This document shows positions 34,751 to 44,515 of a stretch of 64,000 bases of DNA, piece after piece (position 1 is the stretch's first letter; the number at the start of each line of letters is the position of its first letter). The stretch is taken from positions 1,426,001-1,490,000 of the forward strand of contig NZ_PYSY02000001.1 of NCBI RefSeq assembly GCF_003049685.1, written 5' to 3'. The notes under the pieces were generated by a model. It made no database searches and was not told the DNA's origin. It saw only the letters and a program-made list of their open reading frames with translations. Origin of the DNA: Brucella pituitosa (GTDB lineage Bacteria > Pseudomonadota > Alphaproteobacteria > Rhizobiales > Rhizobiaceae). The translations under genes were made by a program, and so were the position numbers.

Positions 34751-36067
34751 TCAGCGCCGACCTTGGCGTTCCGCTCGAAGACGTGACCAGTAATCGAGCC
34801 TTTTGCGAATTTCCCGTTCAAAACCACGTTCCGGCGGATCATAGAAAACCTGCCGTCCCATCGCCTCTGGGAAATAATCCTGACCTGAGAACGCATCCGG
34901 CTGATCGTGGTCATAGGCATAACCATCGCCATAGCCTTCATTCTTCATCAGCTTCGTCGGCGCGTTTAGAATATGCTTGGGCGGAAGCAGTGAGCCATTT
35001 TCCTTCGCCGCACGCATAGAGGCTTTGTAAGCCATATAAACCGCGTTGGATTTGGGTGCCGTCGCGAGATAAACGCAGGCCTGTGCCAAAGCGAGTTCAC
35101 CTTCGGGCGAACCAAGATAGTCATAGGCATCCTTCGCAGCATTGCAGATCGCAAGCGCTTGTGGATCGGCAAGACCAATATCTTCCACAGCCATCCGAAC
35201 CAGCCGGCGCCCCAGATAAAGCGGGTCCTCGCCTGCATCGAACATGCGGCTGAGATAATAAAGAGCGGCATCAGGATCAGAACCGCGCACGGACTTATGC
35301 AGAGCCGAAATCAGGTTGTAATGCCCGTCCTGCCCCTTGTCGTAAACCGGGGCGCGGCGCTGAACCACATCCTGCAGTTTTGCAGCATCAAACACTTCTT
35401 CAGGTCGGGCTGCACGCCACACTTCCTCAGCGAGCGTCAGGGCCGCGCGACCGTCTCCGTCGGCCATGCGAATGAGGCTTGCTCGAGCCTCTTCATCCAG
35501 AGGTAACTGACGTTCTTCCTGTTCTTCCGCACGCGTCAGAAGCGTTGCAATGCTTGTGCCATCATGCGGATGAAATGTCAGCACCCTCGCCCGCGACAGC
35601 AAAGCGGCATTCAGTTCAAACGAAGGGTTTTCTGTCGTGGCACCAATCAGGATAACCGTGCCATCTTCCATTACCGGCAGAAAGCTGTCCTGCTGAGCGC
35701 GGTTGAAGCGATGAATTTCGTCCACAAACAGCAGGGTCTGACGGCCCGACATGCGCCGCGCACGTGCAGATTCAAACACCTTTTTCAGATCAGCCACACC
35801 CGAAAAAATTGCGGAAATCTGTTCAAAGGCAAGTTCGGTTTCGCCAGCAAGCAGCCGTGCAACGGTTGTCTTGCCAGTTCCCGGTGGCCCCCAGAAAATC
35901 ATGGACCCAAGCGAACCGGATGCAATCATACGCGTGAGAATACCTTCCGGCCCGCTCAGGTGTTCCTGACCGGTTACTTCCGACAGATGACGCGGACGCA
36001 AGCGATCAGCGAGTGGCCTGTTACGGTCCGCATTCGGATCAGATGCAGTGGAGAATAGATCACTCAT
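34751..36067 (-). CDS. rarA: Replication-associated recombination protein A (MgsA/Mgs1 family ATPase)
   Basis: AAA+ ATPase acting at stalled replication forks, 438 residues. PLADRLRPRHLSEVTGQEHL is the family start. Walker A FWGPPGTGKTT, Walker B LLFVDEIHRFNRAQQD, sensor 1 LIGATTENPSFELN. The C-terminal tetramerisation region includes ALHKSVRGSDPDAALYYLSRM and LGRRLVRMAVEDIGLADP, all typical. The ribosome site upstream of 36067 is weak. A Bru-RS copy lies between it and the Do-family protease gene. Confidence 0.95.
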   Translation of the reverse strand: MSDLFSTASDPNADRNRPLADRLRPRHLSEVTGQEHLSGPEGILTRMIASGSLGSMIFWGPPGTGKTTVARLLAGETELAFEQISAIFSGVADLKKVFESARARRMSGRQTLLFVDEIHRFNRAQQDSFLPVMEDGTVILIGATTENPSFELNAALLSRARVLTFHPHDGTSIATLLTRAEEQEERQLPLDEEARASLIRMADGDGRAALTLAEEVWRAARPEEVFDAAKLQDVVQRRAPVYDKGQDGHYNLISALHKSVRGSDPDAALYYLSRMFDAGEDPLYLGRRLVRMAVEDIGLADPQALAICNAAKDAYDYLGSPEGELALAQACVYLATAPKSNAVYMAYKASMRAAKENGSLLPPKHILNAPTKLMKNEGYGDGYAYDHDQPDAFSGQDYFPEAMGRQVFYDPPERGFEREIRKRLDYWSRLRAERQGRR

Positions 36068-36154
36068 TTTGCGTCGCTCAATGTCAGAAAAGCAAATGTC
36101 GTTTCAGGCATAGTCCCGCCTGAAACGACATGCAACTGTTTGGGACGGTGTATT

Positions 36155-36256
36155 AGAGCGCATCCCGAAAAGGGTGAAACGTTTTTCGGAAAAGATGCGC
36201 GCTAAAACAAATATTTAGAGCGCCGATCTGATCCAATCAGATCGAAACGCGCTCTA
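36155..36256. repeat. Bru-RS-type palindromic repeat, copy 3
   Basis: 102 bp, nearly identical to copies 1 and 2. Its last three bases, CTA at 36254-36256, are the TAG stop codon (minus strand) of the Do-family protease, so the element's end is fused to that gene. If transcribed, its hairpins would form the start of the protease 3' UTR. Confidence 0.88.
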
Positions 36257-37684
36257 GCGCACAAACTGGCGGATCAATGCACCATTGCGTTCCACCTCAA
36301 GTCGCCATGCCAGACCGCGCCCATTGCTCAATGCAGTCGTCAGATCGTCAATTGTGCGGATCGGATTGCCGTTGATGCCGCGAATAATGTCACGTTGACG
36401 CAAACCAAGCCGGGCTGCTTGCGAATTGATAATAACATCCGTGACGATGACGCCGCGTGCGCCATCACGCAGCCGCATCTTGGAAGCCATTGACGGGGTA
36501 AGCTCCTCAACCACTGCACCCTCAAACGGGTTGTCCCCTTTGATGGTCTGCTTCTGCTGTGGCTTGGCTTCCGGCTCTTTCGCCAGTTTCACCGGCAGCT
36601 TGCTTTCCTCGCCGTTCCTAACGATATCCAGCGTGACGGTATTTCCGATACCTGCTGTCGATAGGCGATAACCAAGCACATCGACATTGTCGGCCCGCAC
36701 TCCCTGAACCGACATAACTACGTCGCCGACTTTCAGTCCGGCTTCTTCTGCAGGACCACCCTTGATAACAGCTGTCACAAGAACGCCGAACGACTTATCC
36801 ATGCCGAGACTCTCAGCAACATCGGGCGTAATGTTCTGGAAAGTCGCACCAATAAACGGGCGTTCGAAGCTTGAGCTTCCGCTCAATGCAGCATCAACAA
36901 CTGCGCGCACCATGTTCGACGGAATGGCAAAGCCAATGCCTACCGAACCACCCGAACGCGAGAAGATTGCCGTATTGATACCAATCAGACGACCGCGCAT
37001 ATCGAGGAGACCACCACCGGAATTACCAGGATTGATCGCGGCATCGGTCTGAATGAAGAAGTCAAAATCTGAAACGCCAACCTGGGTTCGTGACTGGGCC
37101 GAAACGATACCACTCGTCACCGTCTGTCCCACCCCGAACGGATTGCCTATCGCCAGAACCAGATCGCCAACCTCAACCTCATCAGAGTTCCCCAGAGCCA
37201 ATACCGGGAATTTCTCCTTGGCATCAATTTTCAATACAGCAAGATCAGTGGTTTCATCGCGAAGCAGAACCTTGCTCTCAAACTGTCGGCCATCAGAGAG
37301 AGCCACCTTGATCTCATCAGCATCCTTGATGACGTGATTATTCGTGACCACAATACCAGATGCATCGACGATGACGCCCGAGCCGAGCGATTGTTCGGTT
37401 CGTGATTTGCCGCCACCGCCAAACTGTTTGCCAAAGAATTGTTCGAAAAACGGATCGCCGGCAAACGGTGATTGCTGCTGCACCTGTCGTGCTGCATAGA
37501 CATTGACAACCGCTGGTGCCGTTTCCTTAACAAGAGGTGCGAAGGAAAGCTGCATATCCGCGCGACTAAGAGGTATCTGTTTGCCCTGAGCAGGAACAGC
37601 AGTTTCCTGAGCGATCACAGGCAACGTGACCATGCTGATCGAAGCAAGAACCAGACCCGTAATCCCATAACGTCGCCAATTCAT
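36254..37684 (-). CDS. Do-family periplasmic serine endopeptidase (DegP/DegQ-like)
   Basis: Quality-control protease and chaperone in the periplasm, 476 residues. Signal peptide to about residue 26 (ALVIAQ-type end). Trypsin-like domain with triad His 117 (VVTNNHVIKD), Asp 147 (ETTDLAVLKI) and Ser 222 (INPGNSGGGLL). Two PDZ domains follow (FIGATFQNITPDVAESLG and VVEELTPSMASKMRLRDG). ATG at 37684 has GGAG upstream; the TTG two codons earlier is unlikely. The stop codon lies inside a Bru-RS element, so the last residues (IRQFVR) may have been altered by that insertion. The name DegQ, DegP or HtrA cannot be chosen from this alone. Confidence 0.95.
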   Translation of the reverse strand: MNWRRYGITGLVLASISMVTLPVIAQETAVPAQGKQIPLSRADMQLSFAPLVKETAPAVVNVYAARQVQQQSPFAGDPFFEQFFGKQFGGGGKSRTEQSLGSGVIVDASGIVVTNNHVIKDADEIKVALSDGRQFESKVLLRDETTDLAVLKIDAKEKFPVLALGNSDEVEVGDLVLAIGNPFGVGQTVTSGIVSAQSRTQVGVSDFDFFIQTDAAINPGNSGGGLLDMRGRLIGINTAIFSRSGGSVGIGFAIPSNMVRAVVDAALSGSSSFERPFIGATFQNITPDVAESLGMDKSFGVLVTAVIKGGPAEEAGLKVGDVVMSVQGVRADNVDVLGYRLSTAGIGNTVTLDIVRNGEESKLPVKLAKEPEAKPQQKQTIKGDNPFEGAVVEELTPSMASKMRLRDGARGVIVTDVIINSQAARLGLRQRDIIRGINGNPIRTIDDLTTALSNGRGLAWRLEVERNGALIRQFVR

Positions 37685-37824
37685 TCGCAAACTCCAGTTT
37701 CCTTAATCCAGCTCCGATTCCTCGGAGCCATTATCGGCAATATGGAGGTAACAAAGCCAAGTATAAAGGGCTGGAATATGGCAAAGCGCATTACAGCTTC
37801 GCAATGAATTATGGCACGCCAATA

Positions 37825-37859
37825 AGCGCTCCATAATAGTCAGATCAAAATGCGCTCTA
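37825..37859. repeat. Bru-RS remnant (right half)
   Basis: Reads AGCGCTCCATAATAGTCAGA-TCAAAATGCGCTCTA; aligned with the second palindrome of the intact copies it keeps AGCGC, TCAGATC, and GCGCTCTA but lost the left arm. It lies between the protease promoter region and the rplQ terminator. Confidence 0.5.
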
Positions 37860-37865
37860 AACGCA

Positions 37866-37896
37866 AAAAAAGGGCCACACGAGGCGGCCCTTTTTT
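37866..37896. terminator. Terminator of the ribosomal alpha operon
   Basis: AAAAAAGGGCC (37866-37876) and GGCCCTTTTTT (37886-37896), loop of 9. A- and T-runs at both ends make it efficient in both directions. It ends the rpsL-to-rplQ minus-strand run. Confidence 0.95.
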
Positions 37897-37916
37897 ATTC
37901 AATGCGAAGCGTAAGA

Positions 37917-38345
37917 TTACGCTGCGTCTGCTTCTGCAGCGGCTTCAGCTTCAACGCGCGCGCGATCAGCTTTGCCCTTGGCATCTACATCGCGCTCAAC
38001 GAATTCGACAACTGCCATTGGTGCATTGTCACCAGTGCGGAAGCCTGCCTTCATGATGCGGATGTAGCCGCCGTTACGGGTTGCGTAACGAGTAGCAAGT
38101 GTGTCGAACAGCTTAGCAACGAGCTGTACGTCGCGGATGGCGGAAATCGCCTGACGACGTGCATGCAGGTCACCGCGCTTGCCGAGGGTGACAAGCTTTT
38201 CTACGATTGGACGGATTTCCTTAGCTTTAGGAAGCGTGGTCACAATCTGTTCATGCTCGATGAGCGAAGCCGCCATGTTGGCGAACATTGCCTTGCGATG
38301 CGAGGCAGTGCGGTTCAGCTTACGCTGTCCATTACCGTGGCGCAT
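37917..38345 (-). CDS. rplQ: 50S ribosomal protein L17
   Basis: 142 residues. [61 protein letters not shown] is the conserved core; the Ala/Glu-rich C-terminal tail ([11 protein letters not shown]) is a typical alphaproteobacterial extension. It binds 23S rRNA near the exit tunnel. Last gene of the alpha operon, 42 bases after rpoA. Confidence 0.98.
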   Translation of the reverse strand: MRHGNGQRKLNRTASHRKAMFANMAASLIEHEQIVTTLPKAKEIRPIVEKLVTLGKRGDLHARRQAISAIRDVQLVAKLFDTLATRYATRNGGYIRIMKAGFRTGDNAPMAVVEFVERDVDAKGKADRARVEAEAAAEADAA

Positions 38346-38387
38346 GGCCTTCTCCTTTAATTCGTAACGTACCGGGATATGCCGGTC

Positions 38388-39401
38388 TTAATATTGGTCT
38401 TCGTAGCGCTTGGCGAGATCTTCGATGTTTTCTGGCGGCCAGGCTGGGATTTCCATACCAAGATGGAGACCCATCGACGCCAGAACTTCCTTGATCTCGT
38501 TGAGCGACTTGCGGCCGAAATTCGGAGTCCGCAGCATCTCGGCTTCCGTCTTCTGGATCAGATCGCCGATGTAGACGATGTTGTCGTTCTTCAGGCAGTT
38601 TGCCGAACGTACAGACAATTCGAGCTCGTCTACCTTCTTGAGCAGAGCCGGGTTGAAAGCCAGTTCCGCAACTTGTTCCTGCGGAGCTTCCTTCTGTGGC
38701 TCTTCGAAGTTGACGAAGACCGCGAGCTGGTCCTGAAGAATGCGCGCTGCATAAGCAACTGCATCTTCACCGCTCACGGAACCATTGGTTTCGATGTTGA
38801 GCGTCAGCTTGTCGTAATCGAGAACCTGACCTTCACGGGTGTTCTCAATCTTGTACGATACCTTGCGGATCGGCGAGTAAAGGCTGTCAACCGGAATGAG
38901 ACCGATTGGAGCATCTTCCGCACGATTACGGTCGGCAGGCACATAGCCCTTACCGGTGTTGACGGTGAATTCCATACGGATTTCAGCGCCTTCATCCAGC
39001 GTGCAGATGACGTGATCCGGATTAAGGATCTCGACATCGCCAACAGTCTGAATGTCACCAGCCGTAACAACGCCCGGGCCTTCCTTGCGGACAACCATGC
39101 GCTTCGGGCCTTCGCCTTCCATACGGATGGCGATTTCCTTGACGTTCAGAACGATATCCGTGGTGTCTTCGCGGACGCCCGGAATGGAAGAGAATTCATG
39201 CAGAACGCCATCGATCTGAATGGCGGTCACGGCAGCGCCGCGCAGCGACGACAGAAGCACGCGACGCAGTGCGTTACCGAGCGTCAGACCAAAACCGCGT
39301 TCCAGCGGCTCAGCAACGACGGTTGCAAGCGTGCGAGAGCCGTTGGTGTTGAATTCCACCTTGTTCGGCTTGATCAGTTCCTGCCAGTTCTTCTGGATCA
39401 T
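38388..39401 (-). CDS. rpoA: DNA-directed RNA polymerase subunit alpha
   Basis: 337 residues. The N-terminal dimerisation domain ([35 protein letters not shown]) nucleates polymerase assembly. The C-terminal domain ([49 protein letters not shown]) contacts UP elements and activators. ATG at 39401 has GAGG upstream and matches the usual start [11 protein letters not shown] perfect 10-bp hairpin lies in the 110-bp gap after rpsK. Confidence 0.98.
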   Translation of the reverse strand: MIQKNWQELIKPNKVEFNTNGSRTLATVVAEPLERGFGLTLGNALRRVLLSSLRGAAVTAIQIDGVLHEFSSIPGVREDTTDIVLNVKEIAIRMEGEGPKRMVVRKEGPGVVTAGDIQTVGDVEILNPDHVICTLDEGAEIRMEFTVNTGKGYVPADRNRAEDAPIGLIPVDSLYSPIRKVSYKIENTREGQVLDYDKLTLNIETNGSVSGEDAVAYAARILQDQLAVFVNFEEPQKEAPQEQVAELAFNPALLKKVDELELSVRSANCLKNDNIVYIGDLIQKTEAEMLRTPNFGRKSLNEIKEVLASMGLHLGMEIPAWPPENIEDLAKRYEDQY

Positions 39402-39465
39402 GTGGTTTTCCTCTATCAACCGTCGCTACCATCCTATCGTAGCGATCTTGTGAAGAACCGCAGAG

Positions 39466-39491
39466 GAGCCCCGGACCTGAATCCGGGGCTC
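39466..39491. other. Intercistronic hairpin between rpsK and rpoA
   Basis: GAGCCCCGGA (39466-39475) and TCCGGGGCTC (39482-39491), perfect 10 bp, loop of 6. No T-tract on either strand. It is likely an RNA processing or stability element that separates ribosomal protein and polymerase expression. Confidence 0.6.
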
Positions 39492-39511
39492 ATGCGGCAT
39501 ATAAGTGAAAA

Positions 39512-39901
39512 TCAGACCCGGCGCTTCTTGCGCGGACGGCAACCGTTGTGCGGGATCGGCGTAACATCGCGGATCGACGTAATCACAAAGCCGGCAGCCT
39601 GAAGGGCGCGCAGCGCAGATTCACGGCCAGAGCCCGGTCCGCAAACCTCGACTTCGAGGGAGCGCATGCCATGTTCCTGAGCCTTCTTGGCGCAATCTTC
39701 AGCAGCGATCTGTGCGGCAAACGGGGTCGACTTACGCGAACCCTTGAAACCCTGAGCACCTGCGGAAGACCAGGCAATCGCATTGCCCTGTGCATCCGTG
39801 ATGGTGATCATGGTGTTGTTGAACGTCGAATTCACGTGGGCAACGCCCGACGAGATGTTTTTGCGCTCGCGACGGCGAATACGCTGGGCTTCCTTAGCCA
39901 T
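39512..39901 (-). CDS. rpsK: 30S ribosomal protein S11
   Basis: 129 residues: [111 protein letters not shown], complete. It forms the platform of the 30S subunit near the E-site. ATG at 39901 gives [15 protein letters not shown], the normal start; the ten residues upstream of it are not conserved. Confidence 0.98.
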   Translation of the reverse strand: MAKEAQRIRRRERKNISSGVAHVNSTFNNTMITITDAQGNAIAWSSAGAQGFKGSRKSTPFAAQIAAEDCAKKAQEHGMRSLEVEVCGPGSGRESALRALQAAGFVITSIRDVTPIPHNGCRPRKKRRV

Positions 39902-40005
39902 GATAGTCCTCTCAAAACTCGATCTCGACACCGCCGTAGTTCCAGCGGCTCCACCGGCCCTTTGATAAGGACCAGCACCGAACCCACCCGTTTATCGGGC
40001 AAGCC

Positions 40006-40028
40006 CGGCAGAACGATTGGTTCTGCCG
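40006..40028. other. Intercistronic hairpin between rpsM and rpsK
   Basis: CGGCAGAAC (40006-40014) and GTTCTGCCG (40020-40028), perfect 9 bp, loop GATTG, directly after the rpsM stop. No T-tract follows, so processing rather than termination is likely. Confidence 0.55.
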
Positions 40029-40032
40029 AAAA

Positions 40033-40401
40033 TTACTTCTTCTTACCTGCGATAGCCTTTGCAGGACCCTTACGGGTGCGTGCATTGGTATGCGTACGCT
40101 GACCGCGAACCGGCAGCGAACGACGATGACGCAGACCGCGATAGCAGCCAAGGTCCATCAGGCGCTTAATGTTCATCGAAACTTCACGACGCAGGTCGCC
40201 TTCGACCCGGTAGTCAGCATCGATTGCTTCACGGATCTGAAGTACTTCAGCATCCGAAAGCTGGTTCACGCGACGATCGTCAGCAATGCCGACCTTCGTT
40301 ACGATCTGACGAGCAAATTTTGGTCCAATCCCGTGAATGTACTGAAGCGCAATGATTACGCGCTTGTTCGTCGGGATGTTGACGCCAGCGATACGTGCCA
40401 C
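40033..40401 (-). CDS. rpsM: 30S ribosomal protein S13
   Basis: 122 residues: [33 protein letters not shown] and the helix-two-turn-helix, then [40 protein letters not shown]. It contacts P-site tRNA and forms bridges B1a/B1b with L5. AAGGAGA precedes the start. A 302-bp gap separates it from adk, so a promoter for rpsM-rpsK-rpoA-rplQ probably lies there. Confidence 0.98.
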   Translation of the reverse strand: MARIAGVNIPTNKRVIIALQYIHGIGPKFARQIVTKVGIADDRRVNQLSDAEVLQIREAIDADYRVEGDLRREVSMNIKRLMDLGCYRGLRHRRSLPVRGQRTHTNARTRKGPAKAIAGKKK

Positions 40402-40703
40402 GTCTGTTCTCCTTGAGTTACATAAAAATCCACCTGGCAGATGCGATCAACCAGACAGCATTGTTTGACCGGTCCCGGCCTCTTACTATTTCCGCCAGAA
40501 CCGACCATTCAAAACCAATTGAAGTGGCGCAGTCTTTGACGGAATCGCCCGAAAAAGTCAACTCTTAACTGTCCGTAAAGTCACCATAGCGACCTTGCAG
40601 ACATTAAAAGCAACTTTTGGAAGCAATAAACGGACAGAAAAACATCAAATGTCCCTCTGTCCGCAATTCTCAATGATTCAAATGAGCCTTAAACCGGCCC
40701 ATT
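40402..40703. other. adk-rpsM gap with hairpin and likely internal promoter
   Basis: A long gap inside the ribosomal gene run. CGGACAG (40631-40637) and CTGTCCG (40657-40663) form a hairpin just behind adk; on the minus strand TTTATTG follows, so it can end the spc part. A third CTGTCCG lies near 40569. Further down, a TTGACT with 17-base spacing to a weak -10 offers a promoter for the alpha operon. No coding pattern is seen. Confidence 0.5.
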
Positions 40704-41288
40704 TCATGCAGGAACAAGAATTCTCTCGATCTCTGCGGTAACTTCCTCAACCGGGGCCATACCATTAATGACCCGGAGTTCACCGGTTCCAGCGTAGTAG
40801 TTGGAAAGCGGTGAAGTCTTTTCGCGATACTCAATAAGACGCTTACGGAAAGCTTCTGGATTGTCGTCGGAGCGAACCTGACCACCCTTAGCAATCGTTT
40901 CAGCCACCCGGTTCTCCATCCGGTTGACCAATGCATTCTCATCGACCTTCAGCTCGATGACTGCATCAAGCTTAAGACCTTTACCAATGAGCATTTCGCC
41001 AAGTGCCTGCGCCTGAGGCACAGTACGAGGGTAACCGTCGAGAATGAAACCGGCTGCGCAATCTGGCGCATCAATGCGCTCGGATACGATCTGATTTACG
41101 ATCTCATCGGAAACCAGCTGACCCGCATCCATCACAGCCTTGGCGCGCTTCCCGATCTCGCTTTGCTGAGCGACTGCTGCACGCAGCATGTCGCCCGTCG
41201 AAAGCTGTGGTATTCCATGCTTCTTGGTAAGAAGTCCAGCCTGCGTCCCCTTACCTGCTCCGGGCGGCCCAAGAAGTATCAGTCTCAT
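40704..41288 (-). CDS. adk: Adenylate kinase
   Basis: 194 residues. [16 protein letters not shown] (P-loop), [23 protein letters not shown] and [12 protein letters not shown] define the fold. The LID is the short form without the 27-residue insertion and zinc cysteines of long adenylate kinases, normal for rhizobia. It interconverts ATP, ADP and AMP. Its ATG overlaps the secY stop by four bases (ATGA), so translation is coupled. Confidence 0.98.
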   Translation of the reverse strand: MRLILLGPPGAGKGTQAGLLTKKHGIPQLSTGDMLRAAVAQQSEIGKRAKAVMDAGQLVSDEIVNQIVSERIDAPDCAAGFILDGYPRTVPQAQALGEMLIGKGLKLDAVIELKVDENALVNRMENRVAETIAKGGQVRSDDNPEAFRKRLIEYREKTSPLSNYYAGTGELRVINGMAPVEEVTAEIERILVPA

Positions 41289-42625
41289 TTACTACGTTTC
41301 CCACCTCTGAGTTTGGACTTCTTGATCAACCCTTCATACTGATGGGCAACAAGATGTCCCTGAATTTGCGCAACCGTATCGAGCGTTACGCTGACCACGA
41401 TCAGCAGCGAAGTACCGCCAAGATAGAATGGTACGCCGGTCGCAGAAATCAGGAATTCCGGCAGAAGACAGACAAGCACGATATAGATGGCGCCGACAAC
41501 CGTAATGCGTGTCAACACATAGTCTATGTACTCTGCTGTACGTTCACCCGGGCGGATACCCGGAATAAAGCCGGAATGCTTCTTGAGCTGGTCTGCCGTG
41601 TCCTTGGGATTGAACACGATGGCCGTATAGAAGAAGCAGAAGAATGCCATCAGTGCAGCATAGAACAGCATGTAAAGCGGCTGACCATGGCCGAGAGCAT
41701 TCAGAATGGTCGTACCCCAGGCCGGCATTTCAGCCGTATTTGCGAAACCTGCAACAGTCGCAGGCAAAAGCAGAAGCGACGAAGCAAAGATCGGAGGGAT
41801 AACACCAGCAGTATTCAGCTTGAGCGGCAAGTGCGATGTATCGCCCTGGAACATGCGGTTGCCAACCTGGCGCTTCGGATACTGGATCAGAAGGCGACGC
41901 TGTGCACGTTCAACAAAGACGATGATCGCAATAAGCGCGACAGCCAAAACGATAACGCCAAGGATAAGACCAGTGGACAAAGCGCCCGTGCGGCCCAGTT
42001 CCAGCGTACCGGAAATAGCATGAGGAAGGTTTGCGACAATACCGGCGAAGATAATGAGCGAAATACCGTTACCGATACCGCGCGCAGTGATCTGCTCGCC
42101 GAGCCACATCAGGAACATCGTACCGCCAACGAGCGTGATGACCGATGAAACCAGGAACATTGGTCCAGGATTTGTAACAATGCCGTTACCCGACTGAAGA
42201 CCAACAGAAATCGCGTAAGCCTGCACGAGTGCGAGAAGCACTGTACCGTAGCGCGTGTACTGATTGATGATCTTACGGCCGGATTCGCCTTCCTTCTTCA
42301 GCGCTTCAAGAGACGGAACAACCGACGTCATGAGCTGCACGATGATGGAAGCGGAAATGTAGGGCATGATGCCAAGTGCGAAAATGGCCATACGACCAAC
42401 AGCACCACCGGCGAACATGTTGAAAAGCCCAAGAACACCCTGGCTATGCTGCTGGAATGCCTGCGCAAGCGCTTCAGGATTGATCCCGGGAAGCGGAATA
42501 TACGTTCCAAACCGGTACACGAGCAGAGCGCCCAATGTGAACCAGATACGCTTCTTAAGTTCTTCCGCCTTCGAGAAAGCCGAAAAATTGAGATTGGAAA
42601 CTAGCTGTTCAGCAGCCGATGCCAT
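41285..42625 (-). CDS. secY: Preprotein translocase subunit SecY
   Basis: 446 residues with ten membrane helices. [50 protein letters not shown] is the usual start; the plug helix region, the cytosolic loop with [39 protein letters not shown], and the last loops [31 protein letters not shown] are all conserved. It forms the Sec channel. The start at 42625 is chosen over 42691, which has no family match. 163 bases separate it from rplO. Confidence 0.98.
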   Translation of the reverse strand: MASAAEQLVSNLNFSAFSKAEELKKRIWFTLGALLVYRFGTYIPLPGINPEALAQAFQQHSQGVLGLFNMFAGGAVGRMAIFALGIMPYISASIIVQLMTSVVPSLEALKKEGESGRKIINQYTRYGTVLLALVQAYAISVGLQSGNGIVTNPGPMFLVSSVITLVGGTMFLMWLGEQITARGIGNGISLIIFAGIVANLPHAISGTLELGRTGALSTGLILGVIVLAVALIAIIVFVERAQRRLLIQYPKRQVGNRMFQGDTSHLPLKLNTAGVIPPIFASSLLLLPATVAGFANTAEMPAWGTTILNALGHGQPLYMLFYAALMAFFCFFYTAIVFNPKDTADQLKKHSGFIPGIRPGERTAEYIDYVLTRITVVGAIYIVLVCLLPEFLISATGVPFYLGGTSLLIVVSVTLDTVAQIQGHLVAHQYEGLIKKSKLRGGKRSK

Positions 42626-42741
42626 TAAATTTCTCCGGTGAAAAGTCTCCGGCCCTCCCCCTCTGCCGATACGAATCCCTGAGACCCGCACCCTCAGACA
42701 AAGAAGACCCTACCCAGATATGCGCATTGGCATAAAGGTGC

Positions 42742-42767
42742 AAGCGGCGGCACTAGGGCCGCCGCTT
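42742..42767 (+). other. Hairpin with plus-strand T-tract between rplO and secY
   Basis: AAGCGGCGGC (42742-42751) and GCCGCCGCTT (42758-42767), perfect 10 bp, followed on the plus strand by TTTTATTTTG. Genes on both sides run on the minus strand, so the T-tract faces antisense transcription. On the coding strand it lacks a T-tract and may only slow or process the mRNA. Confidence 0.65.
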
Positions 42768-42788
42768 TTTATTTTGTATATCGAAGTC

Positions 42789-43259
42789 TTATTCAGCAGC
42801 TGCTTCGGGAAGCTTGACGCTACCACCGACCTTTTCGATCTTTTCGATCGCAGCCTTGGAAGCTCCAGCAACGTCGAACGCTACCTTAGCCTTCAGTTCG
42901 CCATCCGAAAGGATACGAACGCCGTCCAGAGCGCGACGAATCACGCCTGCAGCCTTCAGCGACTCGAGGTTCACCACCGCCTTTGCATCCAGCTTGCCTG
43001 CATCGATCGCAGCCTGAACACGGCCGAGCGATACAACGTTAAAGCTCTTTGCAAAGATGTTGGTGAAGCCACGCTTCGGAAGACGGCGGTAGATTGGCAT
43101 CTGGCCGCCTTCAAAGCCGTTGATCGCTACGCCAGAACGGGACTTCTGTCCCTTGACGCCGCGGCCAGCGGTCTTGCCGGTGCCGGAGCCGATACCACGG
43201 CCTACGCGCTTGCGCGCCTTTACAGAACCTGGCTTATCACGCAGATCATTGAGTTTCAT
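42789..43259 (-). CDS. rplO: 50S ribosomal protein L15
   Basis: 156 residues. [65 protein letters not shown] is the conserved basic N-terminal extension that threads into 23S rRNA; the globular C-domain follows. ATG 43259 chosen over 43295 by family match and GGGATAGAG upstream. Confidence 0.98.
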   Translation of the reverse strand: MKLNDLRDKPGSVKARKRVGRGIGSGTGKTAGRGVKGQKSRSGVAINGFEGGQMPIYRRLPKRGFTNIFAKSFNVVSLGRVQAAIDAGKLDAKAVVNLESLKAAGVIRRALDGVRILSDGELKAKVAFDVAGASKAAIEKIEKVGGSVKLPEAAAE

Positions 43260-43278
43260 GTCTCTATCCCCTGCGTTA

Positions 43279-43476
43279 TCAAGCCTCGTCCACAACGCGG
43301 ACGAGATGCTGAACCTTGGCGATCATGCCGCGAATTGAAGGAGTATCCTCCAGTGTGCGGCGGCGGTGCATTTTGTTAAGTCCGAGACCGATCAGCGTTG
43401 CACGCTGCTCGGCTGGACGACGGATAGGGCTTCCGATCTGTTCGACCGTAACCGTCTTACCCTTCTTCTCAGCCAT
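43279..43476 (-). CDS. rpmD: 50S ribosomal protein L30
   Basis: 65 residues: [56 protein letters not shown], the full short L30 fold. The ATG at 43476 is preceded in frame by a GTG that is less likely. Located between rpsE and rplO as in all spc operons. Confidence 0.97.
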   Translation of the reverse strand: MAEKKGKTVTVEQIGSPIRRPAEQRATLIGLGLNKMHRRRTLEDTPSIRGMIAKVQHLVRVVDEA

Positions 43477-43539
43477 CACTCAAATCCCTTGTCTATGGCG
43501 TATCCGGTGCTCGCGCACCGGACTGGCACAAACTATCGG

Positions 43540-44100
43540 CTATTCTTCCGAACCGACCACATCATGGCGACGAGCCTGAAGGGTCGAGTACTTGATGCCG
43601 CGCTGTGCAGCGATATCCTTTGGATGCATCTGATGCTTCAGAGCGTCAAAGGTTGCGCGAACCATGTTGTAAGGGTTCGACGAGCCGAGCGACTTAGCAA
43701 CAACGTCCTGAACGCCAAGCGTTTCGAACACCGCACGCATAGGACCACCAGCAATGATACCCTTACCAGCAGGAGCTGCACGAAGCAGAACCTTGCCAGC
43801 GCCGTGACGACCCTGCACATCGTGGTGCAGTGTACGACCCGAACGCAGTGGTACGAAAATCATATCGCGCTTGGCAGCTTCTGTAGCCTTACGGATAGCT
43901 TCAGGCACTTCACGTGCCTTGCCATGACCGAAACCTACGCGACCCTTCTGATCTCCAACCACGACGAGCGCGGCGAAACCGAAGCGACGGCCACCTTTAA
44001 CGACCTTGGCAACGCGGTTGATGTGAACGAGCTTGTCAACGAATTCGCTGTCGCGCTCCTCACGACCGCGATCCTCGCGGTTACGTTCTCTCTGTGCCAT
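43540..44100 (-). CDS. rpsE: 30S ribosomal protein S5
   Basis: 186 residues. N-terminal dsRNA-binding-like domain ([53 protein letters not shown]) with the loop that shapes spectinomycin binding (VKGGRR), and the C-domain ([53 protein letters not shown]). No change is visible in the VKGGRR loop. Role: decoding fidelity and mRNA entry. Slightly extended N-terminus ([10 protein letters not shown]), usual for rhizobia. Confidence 0.98.
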   Translation of the reverse strand: MAQRERNREDRGREERDSEFVDKLVHINRVAKVVKGGRRFGFAALVVVGDQKGRVGFGHGKAREVPEAIRKATEAAKRDMIFVPLRSGRTLHHDVQGRHGAGKVLLRAAPAGKGIIAGGPMRAVFETLGVQDVVAKSLGSSNPYNMVRATFDALKHQMHPKDIAAQRGIKYSTLQARRHDVVGSEE

Positions 44101-44140
44101 ATCCTATTCCTTTATTTTTTTCCGGAAGCACAAAATGCTA

Positions 44141-44503
44141 TTAGAAGCTCAGTCCGCCTTCGCGGGCAGCTTCGGCGAGAGCCTTCACACGGCCGTGGTA
44201 AATAAATGCACCACGATCGAACACTACTTCGTTGACGCCTGCTTTAACGGCACGCTCTGCAACCAGCTTACCAACAGCAGCCGCAGCTGCCTGGTCCGCA
44301 CCGGTCTTGAGCTTACCCTTCAGATCGCCATCGAGGGTCGATGCTGCTGCGATGGTAACACCGCGAACGTCGTCGATAACCTGAACGTAGATGTTCTTGG
44401 AAGAGCGGTGTACGCTGAGACGTGGACGGCCGTTTGCGACGGCCTTGACCTGACGGCGTACACGAGCAGCGCGACGCTGCAAAGTTTCTTTTGGCGATGC
44501 CAT
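44141..44503 (-). CDS. rplR: 50S ribosomal protein L18
   Basis: 120 residues. [54 protein letters not shown] and the closing [25 protein letters not shown] are the family pattern. It binds 5S rRNA with L5. Complete, in normal spc order. Confidence 0.98.
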   Translation of the reverse strand: MASPKETLQRRAARVRRQVKAVANGRPRLSVHRSSKNIYVQVIDDVRGVTIAAASTLDGDLKGKLKTGADQAAAAAVGKLVAERAVKAGVNEVVFDRGAFIYHGRVKALAEAAREGGLSF

Positions 44504-44515
44504 GACGCGCTTCCC

